Positions 57,204 to 64,000 of a stretch of 64,000 nucleotides of DNA are shown piece after piece. The stretch is from Sphingomonas sp. 8AM (GTDB lineage Bacteria > Pseudomonadota > Alphaproteobacteria > Sphingomonadales > Sphingomonadaceae). The notes under the pieces were generated by a model. That model was not told the origin of the DNA, made no database searches, and saw only the letters and a program-made list of their open reading frames with translations. Position numbers and translations under genes: made by a program. How positions within the stretch are numbered: the stretch's first letter is position 1; each line of letters opens with the position of its first letter. The stretch covers positions 2,871,303-2,935,302 of the forward strand of contig NZ_LR733844.1 of assembly GCF_902506455.1 (NCBI RefSeq), written 5' to 3'.

Positions 57204-58133
57204 TTGAACGCAAAGATTACCGGCAATGACGATCGTGCCCGATCGCTGGCGTTCTTCTCCAGCGTCGTGGAGGAAGGCAGTTTTTCCGCCGCCGCCCGCG
57301 CGCTGGGCCTGACGCCATCGGCGGTGGCCCGCACGATCGACCGGATCGAGGCGCGGCTCGGCGTCCGGTTATTGCTTCGTTCCACGCGCGCGCTGACGCT
57401 GACCGCCGAGGGACGGGCGTATCTTCTCGCCGCGCGCCGTATCCTTGCCGATCTTGACGATGCCGAACAGCAGATCGCCGACCAGGGAGCGCCGCGCGGA
57501 CGGCTGCGGATCAGCGCGGCACTGGCGCACGGGCGGCTGTGCGTTGTGCCGCTGCTCGGCCACTTCGCATGCGCTTTCCCGCACATCCTGATCGACGTCG
57601 CGCTGACCGACACCCTCGTCGATGTCGCGGCGGGACAGGCGGATGTGGCGATCCGCTTCGGCCCGCTCGCCGACAGCGGACTGACCGCGCGAAAGCTTGG
57701 CGAGTCGCGGCGCGTGATCGTCGCGGCACCGGATTATCTCGCGCGGGTCGGTACGCCGACGGTCCCGGAGGACCTGCTCGCCCACCACTGCCTCAACTTC
57801 AACTTTCGCCGTGCCGAGCCGATCTGGCCGTTCCGCCGCGAAGGTCGTGATTTCTCGCTGTCCGTCGAAGGTCCGATCGTCGCCAACAACGGCGAGACAC
57901 TCGGCCAGCTCGCCGCCGCCGGGGTCGGCGTTACGCGGGTCGGCCGGTTCAGCGTCGCGGCCGAAATCGCCAGCGGCCAGCTCGTGCCCTTGCTGGAGGA
58001 CTATAATCCCGGCGATGTCGAGCTGATCCACGCCGTATGGGTCGGGGGTGCGACAACTCCCGCCCGCGTCCGGGTGTTCGTCGACTTCCTCGTCGAACGA
58101 CTAGCCGGACACGGCGTCGCGGAGAAAGGCTGA
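57204..58133 (+). CDS. LysR-family transcriptional regulator
   Basis: A 309-residue regulator. The winged helix is residues about 12-70 (FFSSVVEEGSFSAAARALG, LTPSAVARTIDRIEARLG), then the LysR substrate domain. A TTG at 57204 with AAGGA 8 bases upstream is chosen; an ATG at 57150 gives 18 more residues. It is divergent from the aldo/keto reductase and probably controls it and the MFS gene. Its 3' end overlaps the MocR gene by 33 bases. Confidence 0.86.
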   Translation: MNAKITGNDDRARSLAFFSSVVEEGSFSAAARALGLTPSAVARTIDRIEARLGVRLLLRSTRALTLTAEGRAYLLAARRILADLDDAEQQIADQGAPRGRLRISAALAHGRLCVVPLLGHFACAFPHILIDVALTDTLVDVAAGQADVAIRFGPLADSGLTARKLGESRRVIVAAPDYLARVGTPTVPEDLLAHHCLNFNFRRAEPIWPFRREGRDFSLSVEGPIVANNGETLGQLAAAGVGVTRVGRFSVAAEIASGQLVPLLEDYNPGDVELIHAVWVGGATTPARVRVFVDFLVERLAGHGVAEKG

Positions 58134-59492
58134 TAGCCGGTCATCGTCGCTCATCGCGACGTTGAAGCGCATATGATCGCGCCAGCCGCCGCTGGTGCTG
58201 AACACCGGCCCCGGCGCCAGCACGATCCCGGCCGCGAGCGCGCGGCGTGCGAGATCGACCGCGTCGATGCCGTCCGGCAACCGCGCCCAAAGGAATATTC
58301 CCGCCGCCGGCTCGATCCACGGCTCGACCCCGACCGCGCGAAGTCGGGCAGCGACCTTGGCAGTGGCGCGCGCCAGCCGGGTCCGCACCGCCTCGACGTG
58401 GCGACGGTAGCTGCCGTCGGTAAGCACCGCGTGGAGCAGGCTGGCGGCGAGCGGGCTGCCCGCCATCGAGGTCGCGATCCGCAGATCGGCCAACGCCTCG
58501 ATCCAGTCGGCGCGCGCCGCAATATGCCCGCAACGCACCGCGGCCGACAGTGACTTGGAAAAGCTGCCGATGCGGATCGTCCGGTCGAGGCCGTCGAACG
58601 CCGCCAGGCGCGGCGCGGGCGTATGTTCGAAATCGGCGAAGATATCGTCCTCGACGATCACCATATCGTGCGTCTCGGCGACCTTCAGCAGGCGGTGTGC
58701 TGAGGCAGCACCGAGCGAGGCACCGGTCGGATTGTGGACGCCGGCGTTCGTCAGGTAAAAGCGCGGGCGATGCGTCGCGGCAGCGGCGGCAAAGGCGGTG
58801 ACCTCCGGTCCGGTTGCGGTCACCGGCACGCCGATCGCGGTGGCACGATGGGCACGCAACAAGGCGAGAAAATTGAAATAGCAGGGATCATCGACCAGCA
58901 CCGTGTCGCCTGGCTGGAGCAGGAAGCGACAAACCAGATCGAGCGCATGGGTTCCGCTGTCAGTCAGCAGGATCTGGTCCGGACCCGCATCGATGCCCTG
59001 CACCGCCATGCGCCGCGCCAGCAGCGCGCGTAATGGTGGCGAGCCGCGCGGCGAGGCATAGCCGGCCAGCATGCCGTCGTCGCCGGCCCGCGCCGTCGCG
59101 CGCAGCGCCTTGCGAAGCGCATCGCCGGCCAGCCAGGCGTCGGGCAGCCAGCCACAGCCCGGCATCAGGTCATGCCGCCGCTCGCCAAGCGACTGGCGCA
59201 ACATCCACAATGGATCGACCTCGCGTTCGGGCGGCGCCACCAGCCGGTCGAGCGTCAGCGGCGCAAGCGGCGCGGCGACATAGAAGCCCGATCCGGGCCG
59301 GGCGCGGATCACCCCCTCCGCTGCCAGCCGATCATACGCATCGACCACGGTCGAGCGCGCCACGCCGCTCGTCGACGCCATCGCGCGGATCGACGGCAGC
59401 CGCGCGCCCGGCGTCAGCGTACGCGCAACGATCCGGTCGCGGATCGTCCGAACCACCATGCCCGTGCGCGTCTTCTCGCCAGGATCGGTCAT
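58101..59492 (-). CDS. MocR-type regulator (GntR helix-turn-helix plus aminotransferase domain)
   Basis: A 463-residue fusion. The N-terminal GntR winged helix (about residues 10-75) has GARLPSIRAMASTSGVARST. The aminotransferase class I domain has the PLP aldimine lysine Lys313 in SFSKSLSAAVRCG and the NPTG motif in AGVHNPTGASL. It resembles PdxR and related MocR regulators. It is divergent from the PhzF-like gene and likely regulates it. Confidence 0.9.
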   Translation of the reverse strand: MTDPGEKTRTGMVVRTIRDRIVARTLTPGARLPSIRAMASTSGVARSTVVDAYDRLAAEGVIRARPGSGFYVAAPLAPLTLDRLVAPPEREVDPLWMLRQSLGERRHDLMPGCGWLPDAWLAGDALRKALRATARAGDDGMLAGYASPRGSPPLRALLARRMAVQGIDAGPDQILLTDSGTHALDLVCRFLLQPGDTVLVDDPCYFNFLALLRAHRATAIGVPVTATGPEVTAFAAAAATHRPRFYLTNAGVHNPTGASLGAASAHRLLKVAETHDMVIVEDDIFADFEHTPAPRLAAFDGLDRTIRIGSFSKSLSAAVRCGHIAARADWIEALADLRIATSMAGSPLAASLLHAVLTDGSYRRHVEAVRTRLARATAKVAARLRAVGVEPWIEPAAGIFLWARLPDGIDAVDLARRALAAGIVLAPGPVFSTSGGWRDHMRFNVAMSDDDRLSAFLRDAVSG

Positions 59493-59509
59493 CGTATCGT
59501 TGTTCTCAC

Positions 59510-59535
59510 CAGTACAGTTTGCTGCAATCGTACTG
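59510..59535. promoter_or_regulatory. Candidate MocR operator between the divergent genes
   Basis: CAGTAC (59510-59515) and GTACTG (59530-59535) form an inverted repeat, with a related GTACAGT at the left arm. They lie in the 106-bp gap between the MocR and PhzF-like genes, where such regulators bind. Confidence 0.4.
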
Positions 59536-59598
59536 CACCGTATCTTTCGACGCCATCACCCTCGCGCTAGGTCGCGCCATCATCAGCAGGAGACGCCC

Positions 59599-60441
59599 GT
59601 GACCCGCCCTTTCCACCTCGTCGACGTGTTCGGCACCGATCCGCTGACCGGCAACCCGCTCGCCGTGATCGCCGACGCCGAAGGGCTGGATACCGCGGGG
59701 ATGCAGGCGATCGCCGGGTGGCTCAACTTCTCGGAGACCACCTTTCTGCTGCCGCCGACCGATCCTGCCGCTGACTACCGGGTTCGCATCTTCACCATGG
59801 CGCACGAATTGCCGTTCGCCGGTCATCCGACGCTGGGGAGCGCGCATGCATGGCTCGAGGCGGGCGGCCGGCCGCGCCGGGACGGCGTCATCGTGCAGGA
59901 ATGCGGCGTCGGCCGGGTGACGATCCGCCGTGACGCCGACCGGCTCGCTTTCGCCGCTCCGCCGCTGCTGCGCGGCGGCACGCCGAGCGAGGCGGAGATC
60001 GCCGCGGTTGCCGCAGTGCTACGGATCGAACGCGCGGCGATCATCGACGCGGCCTGGGCGGATAACGGCCCGGGCTGGATCGCGGTCATGCTGGAATCGG
60101 CGGAAGCGGTGCTTGCGGTCGAACCTGCGCGGCATCATCCCGGCCGGATCGATATCGGCATCGTCGGCGCGCACGCACCGGGCGGCTCGGTGGCGTTCGA
60201 GCTGCGCGCGCTCTTCACCGATGCGCATGGTGGATTGATCGAGGATCCGGTGACCGGCAGCCTCAACGCGTCGGTAGGACAATGGCTATTCGCGACCGGT
60301 CGGGCGAGCGGCAGCTATGTCGCCGCGCAGGGCACACGGCTGGGGCGCAGCGGCCGCATCCATATCAGGCAGGATGGCGATGGACAGACATGGGTCGGCG
60401 GCGCGACACGGACGCTGTTCACTGGCCGGACGGACGCGTGA
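59599..60441 (+). CDS. PhzF-family isomerase-like protein
   Basis: A 280-residue protein of the PhzF/diaminopimelate-epimerase fold. It begins with a GTG (MTRPFHLVDVFGTDPLTGNP), has the catalytic Glu46 in NFSETTFLLPP, the FAGHPTLGSAHAWLE block and a second-half EDPVTGSLNASVGQWL. CAGGAGA precedes the start. It is unlikely to make phenazines here; family members have varied substrates. Its stop overlaps the DJ-1-like gene by one base. Confidence 0.92.
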   Translation: MTRPFHLVDVFGTDPLTGNPLAVIADAEGLDTAGMQAIAGWLNFSETTFLLPPTDPAADYRVRIFTMAHELPFAGHPTLGSAHAWLEAGGRPRRDGVIVQECGVGRVTIRRDADRLAFAAPPLLRGGTPSEAEIAAVAAVLRIERAAIIDAAWADNGPGWIAVMLESAEAVLAVEPARHHPGRIDIGIVGAHAPGGSVAFELRALFTDAHGGLIEDPVTGSLNASVGQWLFATGRASGSYVAAQGTRLGRSGRIHIRQDGDGQTWVGGATRTLFTGRTDA

Positions 60442-61046
60442 TGCAGATCGCGATCCTGACCTTCGACGGTTTCAACGAACTCGATTCGTTCGTCGCTGCG
60501 GCGATCCTCAACCGGCTACGTCCGCACGGCTGGCACGCGCATATCACCGCCCCGACCCATACCGTGACGTCACTGAACGGCGTCACCGTGCATCGCCAGC
60601 GCCCGCTATCGTTCGTGGCGGAGGCCGATGCGGTGCTGATCGGCAGCGGCGTCCGCACGCGTGAGATTGCCGCCGACACGGCGCTGCTCGCCCGCCTGCG
60701 GCTCGATCCGGCGCGCCAGTTGATCGCCGCGCAATGCTCGGGGACACTGCTGCTGGCAAAGCTCGGGCTGCTCGGCACCCTGCCCGCCTGCACCGACCTC
60801 ACCAGCAAGCCGTGGGTGATCGAGGCGGGCGCGACCGTCATCGAGGCGCCGTTCGCCGCACATGGTAACGTCGCCACCGCCGGTGGCTGCCTCGCGGCGC
60901 CCTATCTCGCCGCCTGGCTGATCGCGCGCGGCGGCGGCATCGGACTGGCGCGCGAGGCACTGCATTATGTCGCACCCGTCGGCGAGAAGACGCGCTTCGT
61001 GGACCATGCGATGGCGATCGTCACCGCGGAACTGACGATCGCCTGA
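60441..61046 (+). CDS. DJ-1/PfpI-family protein
   Basis: A 201-residue protein of the DJ-1/PfpI superfamily. The nucleophile is Cys99 in IAAQCSGTLLLAKLGL (the elbow), and the N-terminal MQIAILTFDGFNELDSF matches the group that includes regulators such as GATase1-like proteins. It overlaps the PhzF-like gene by one base, so the two act together, possibly on an aldehyde or amide substrate. The target is not known. Confidence 0.88.
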   Translation: MQIAILTFDGFNELDSFVAAAILNRLRPHGWHAHITAPTHTVTSLNGVTVHRQRPLSFVAEADAVLIGSGVRTREIAADTALLARLRLDPARQLIAAQCSGTLLLAKLGLLGTLPACTDLTSKPWVIEAGATVIEAPFAAHGNVATAGGCLAAPYLAAWLIARGGGIGLAREALHYVAPVGEKTRFVDHAMAIVTAELTIA

Positions 61047-61098
61047 GCGACGGTGCCGCGCCGGTCGTGTAGCGCGGCATCGCCCTGCGTTCCGTCGA

Positions 61099-64000
61099 TC
61101 AGAATTGCAGCCGCGCTTCGGCGTAGAGCACCCGGCCCCTGATGTCGTACCGCGACGCGTCGAACGGGCGGCTGTCGATCAGCGCGAACGGCGGCCGGGC
61201 GTTGAAGATGTTGCGTCCGCCGATGCTCGCCGAAAGGCTGCGCACCGGCTGCCAGCGGACGTTCAGGTCATAGGTGGCGAGGCTGTGGATCGGGAACGGC
61301 CGGTCCGGCACGCCGTCGAAGTCCGAGTCCTCCGCCTTCCCCTCGTCGTAGGAGACGCCATAGGTATTGTCATAGGCCGGTATGAACCGCCTCGCGAGAC
61401 GCGCGGACAGCGTCGGGGTCATCACCGTCAGCCCGAGTTCGTAGCGATAACGATCGAGCCCCAGCGACGTGCCGAGCATATTGCTGATGACATGGCCCTG
61501 ATAGTCGAATTGCTGACGCAGGTTGCGGCTATAGTTGACGAACGGCGTGACCGTTGCCGTCCCGAGCTGGAAAGCATAGCTGGCGGCGACATCGATCGAC
61601 TCGCTCAGCACCGAGCCGACGTTGATCGGACGGATCTCCTTGCGGACGATGTAGCCGTCGGCATCGCGGATCCAGACGTTCTTCAGGCCCATATAATCTC
61701 GCCTGGGCATCAGAATGGCGAGGTCATCGGTCGAACCGATACGATCGTGGACGACGGTGTTGTAGTAATCCACCAGAACACTGAGGCCTTGAAATACATG
61801 ATGCGGCTCGAACAAGGTGCCGAAATGGTAGCTGCTCGACGTCGATGGCCGCAGCCTGGGGTTGGCCAGATAGATGTATTGGTATTCCGTGCCCTGCAGC
61901 TCATTTCCGTCCGGTGCATAGGGGTCCCAGACCAAGATGTCGGTGAACGTCTGTCCGGCACGAACGTTGTAGAGATCGGTGAAGCTGGGCGGTGAGAAGG
62001 ACGACGACCATGAGCCGCGGAACAGCAGCCCTGGCGTCGGCGACCAGGATGCGCCGACATCCGGGCTGATCCGCGAGAAGCTCGCTTTTCCGCGGACGAT
62101 CTTGCCCCCGTCTTCGTAAGGCACGTTATCGACCGTGGCGACCGGGCCGCGCGTGACATAGCTGTTGAACCGGCCCTTCAGCGACAGGTCGAACGCGTTG
62201 ATTAGCGGTACGTGCATCGCCGCGTTGACCAGCGGGACGCGTGCCTCGGCATAACCGGCCGCCGTGACTTCGTGAACGTCCTCCTCCGTCTTTTCGCGAA
62301 TACGCTCACCGGTGGTGCCGAACGAGAAGCTCTCCGTTCCGATTGCCACCTTCACCTTGCCGGCCGGCAGCTTGAGCGGGGCGAACGTCAGCAGGATGTC
62401 CTTGCTGCGGTTGAAGGCCTTGTTCGACAGGTTCTGAATATGGACGAAGAAGATATCCGCCGGTGCCCCAACCCTGCTTGAGCCGTCGTTGAGCACGTTG
62501 AAGGCGACCGCCGGGTCGCTGCTGGTCAGGGCAGCGCATTGCCTCGCGACCACCTGTTCGAGGTTCCGCACCCCTTTCTTCGGCTTTTCTCCCACGCCGC
62601 ACAGGCCGGTATGCCGGTCGATCTCGTAAACGGCCTGGAGACCTTCTTCGGTCGCAAGGGCCTGATTCTCGGAATAGGAGTAATTGGCACGCAGCTCCGC
62701 ATCCGGACCGAACCGGTATTGCAGCCCCGTGGTCACGCTGGTCGACCAGATCGTCGAGTCCTGGAATCCCGGCTTCAGTCGCCCGTCCGCATACTCGCGG
62801 CGCGGATCGTAGTAGACGTCGAAGAACGGCTTGAGCGCGTTCGAGGGCAGATCGCTTGCCTTGAACGGGCTGTAGGCCTGCGTCAGCGGCACCTCCGAAA
62901 GCCGGATGATGTCGTGGGACTCGCGGAGATACATATGGTTGCGCGAACCGAAATAATCGATCGTCAGATGGAGGCGGTCAGTGATCTTCTGGTCCAAGCT
63001 CACTGACACGCCGAGGCTGCGCTGGTGTTCGCCCGCATCCGGGGGAATGCCCATTGACAGCGTATCCAGATTGACCGGCCCCAGATCGCCGATGCCCGGT
63101 TGGGCGACCGCGTTGCCGCCATGGTATTGATAAAAGAAGCGCTTTGGATCTTCCGGCCCATCCGGCCGCGTCGGCGGCAGCGCGTAACCAAGCACGAGCG
63201 CGGCCGGTTGCCCACCCGAGAGCGGTGATCGCTGATCGCGGTGGAATTTGGATCGGCCGGCGGCGATGATCTGCGCCGCGCTGATATACTCCCGGTAATC
63301 GTGCGTCACATAGCCGAGCCTGGCATTGGAGACCGGCTCGAGCATCGTATAGGACAGGGTCGCCGTCACCGACCCGCTTCGCCAGCCGGTGGCAGCGGTC
63401 ATCGTCGACTGGCGGGTGTCGGCGCCCGTACTCGACAATTCCTGCCGCGCCGTGGCCGAGAAACCACGATAGTTCTTCTTGAGAACGAAGTTGATCACGC
63501 CGCCCAGCGCGTCCGCGCCATAGACCGCGCTGTTTCCGCTCAGGCTGATCTCGACCCGCTCCACCGCGGCGAGCGGAATGGTGTTGATGTTGGCAAACCC
63601 TTCCTCGACGCCCGCCGCCCCGGCGATGCGTCGGCCGTTGACCAGCACCAGCGTGTTCCTCGTCCCCAGCCCGCGCAGATTGACCCCGGCGACGCCCAGC
63701 CCGCCCAGCCCGCCGCCGTCGAACTTCACCTCGGTCTTTTGCCGGTTGTTGAGGCCATAGCCGACCGATGCCTGGTTGAGCGGCAGGCTGCGGATGAAGT
63801 CCTGCACGTTGGACACGCCGAGCGACTTGATGTCTTCGGCGGTATAGATCTTGAGGTCAGAGGTCGGATCGCTGCCACGGATCTGGGAGCCGGTGACGAC
63901 GATATCACTGGCGGCCTCCTCGCGGGCCGGCTTTTTCGCCCCTGCCGCAACCGGCATGTGCTCGTCGTTCGCGATCCGCGCCGCGTCGCTCTCCGCCGGC
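61099..64000 (-). CDS. TonB-dependent receptor, large type; 5' end beyond window
   Basis: At least 966 residues. The gene is open to the window edge on its 5' side (upstream of the MPVAAGAKKPARE methionine), so the signal peptide is not visible. The TonB box/plug starts at SDIVVTGSQIRGSDPTSD and includes GGVINFVLKKNYRGF; the barrel ends with the family aromatic terminus LYAEARLQF. This resembles the sphingomonad large TonB receptors for carbohydrates or polypeptides. Substrate unknown. Confidence 0.92.
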   Translation of the reverse strand, partial: PAESDAARIANDEHMPVAAGAKKPAREEAASDIVVTGSQIRGSDPTSDLKIYTAEDIKSLGVSNVQDFIRSLPLNQASVGYGLNNRQKTEVKFDGGGLGGLGVAGVNLRGLGTRNTLVLVNGRRIAGAAGVEEGFANINTIPLAAVERVEISLSGNSAVYGADALGGVINFVLKKNYRGFSATARQELSSTGADTRQSTMTAATGWRSGSVTATLSYTMLEPVSNARLGYVTHDYREYISAAQIIAAGRSKFHRDQRSPLSGGQPAALVLGYALPPTRPDGPEDPKRFFYQYHGGNAVAQPGIGDLGPVNLDTLSMGIPPDAGEHQRSLGVSVSLDQKITDRLHLTIDYFGSRNHMYLRESHDIIRLSEVPLTQAYSPFKASDLPSNALKPFFDVYYDPRREYADGRLKPGFQDSTIWSTSVTTGLQYRFGPDAELRANYSYSENQALATEEGLQAVYEIDRHTGLCGVGEKPKKGVRNLEQVVARQCAALTSSDPAVAFNVLNDGSSRVGAPADIFFVHIQNLSNKAFNRSKDILLTFAPLKLPAGKVKVAIGTESFSFGTTGERIREKTEEDVHEVTAAGYAEARVPLVNAAMHVPLINAFDLSLKGRFNSYVTRGPVATVDNVPYEDGGKIVRGKASFSRISPDVGASWSPTPGLLFRGSWSSSFSPPSFTDLYNVRAGQTFTDILVWDPYAPDGNELQGTEYQYIYLANPRLRPSTSSSYHFGTLFEPHHVFQGLSVLVDYYNTVVHDRIGSTDDLAILMPRRDYMGLKNVWIRDADGYIVRKEIRPINVGSVLSESIDVAASYAFQLGTATVTPFVNYSRNLRQQFDYQGHVISNMLGTSLGLDRYRYELGLTVMTPTLSARLARRFIPAYDNTYGVSYDEGKAEDSDFDGVPDRPFPIHSLATYDLNVRWQPVRSLSASIGGRNIFNARPPFALIDSRPFDASRYDIRGRVLYAEARLQF

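Noticed and set aside
56299-57207. 302-codon frame opposite the aldo/keto reductase
   Set aside because: Antisense shadow; the reductase motifs on the minus strand are convincing.
58101-58133. Frameshift or truncation at the LysR/MocR overlap
   Set aside because: Both proteins have normal family lengths.
59510-59535. Terminator at the CAGTAC/GTACTG repeat
   Set aside because: No T-run follows and the site lies between divergent starts, so an operator is more likely.

Overview
The window is a dense, high-GC alphaproteobacterial chromosome segment, most likely from Sphingomonas or a close relative. Evidence for this: pckA next to chvI-chvG, an incomplete regulatory phosphotransferase (PTS) cluster, TonB-dependent receptors with sphingomonad-like sequence, a CckA hybrid kinase beside a FAT GUY-type single-domain receiver, and short inverted repeats scattered between genes. 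Genes are packed tightly, and stop/start overlaps of the ATGA type are common.

Layout. 1-2.2 kb: gcvPA-gcvPB (glycine decarboxylase halves, minus strand; gcvPB runs off the left edge). Their 5' side ends in a perfect 47-bp inverted duplication fused to a truncated IS5-type transposase. 2.6-6.3 kb: arginine succinyltransferase (AST) operon made of an M20 hydrolase, astA, astB and a small membrane protein. 6.3-8.5 kb: ZnuD-like TonB receptor behind a Zur-like palindrome. 8.6-11.5 kb: GNAT, ndk, holC, pepA (minus). 11.7-17.2 kb: lptD-surA-pdxA-rsmA (outer-membrane assembly, vitamin B6, rRNA dimethylation). 17.2-20.9 kb: TPR protein, RsmB-like methyltransferase, a repeat-rich gap, guaB. 21.1-28.0 kb: pckA facing away from chvI-chvG-hprK-rapZ-EIIA-HPr-TrmH. 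This block links envelope/acid sensing, carbon-state signalling and gluconeogenesis. 28.0-35.6 kb: AAA ATPase, rmuC, def, recR, fmt, truA, RlmD-like methyltransferase, NAD(P)HX repair enzyme. 35.6-44.8 kb: ilvD, receiver, cckA, M13 peptidase, DUF2062 protein, smpB, small secreted-type protein, dapA. 44.9-50.0 kb: lytic transglycosylase, greB, NYN-LOTUS protein, M28 peptidase. 50.2-54.9 kb: hypothetical secreted protein, ettA, second M28 peptidase, two tandem small lipoproteins, tRNA-Pro(UGG). 54.9-61.0 kb: accessory-looking MFS transporter, aldo-keto reductase, LysR, MocR regulator, PhzF-like protein, DJ-1-like protein. 61.1-64 kb: large TonB receptor whose 5' end lies off the right edge.

Most of the window is ordinary housekeeping sequence. 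The items that deserve attention are: the fold-back palindrome and IS scar in front of gcvPA; a RapZ whose Walker A lysine is replaced by valine inside an otherwise intact PTS/ChvGI operon; the M20 hydrolase as a candidate missing desuccinylase of the AST pathway; the tandem lipoproteins with a repeated AACCT-N5-AAAGGTG site upstream; and the repeat families. I did not find a clearly new defence, mobile or biosynthetic system, and no CRISPR array.
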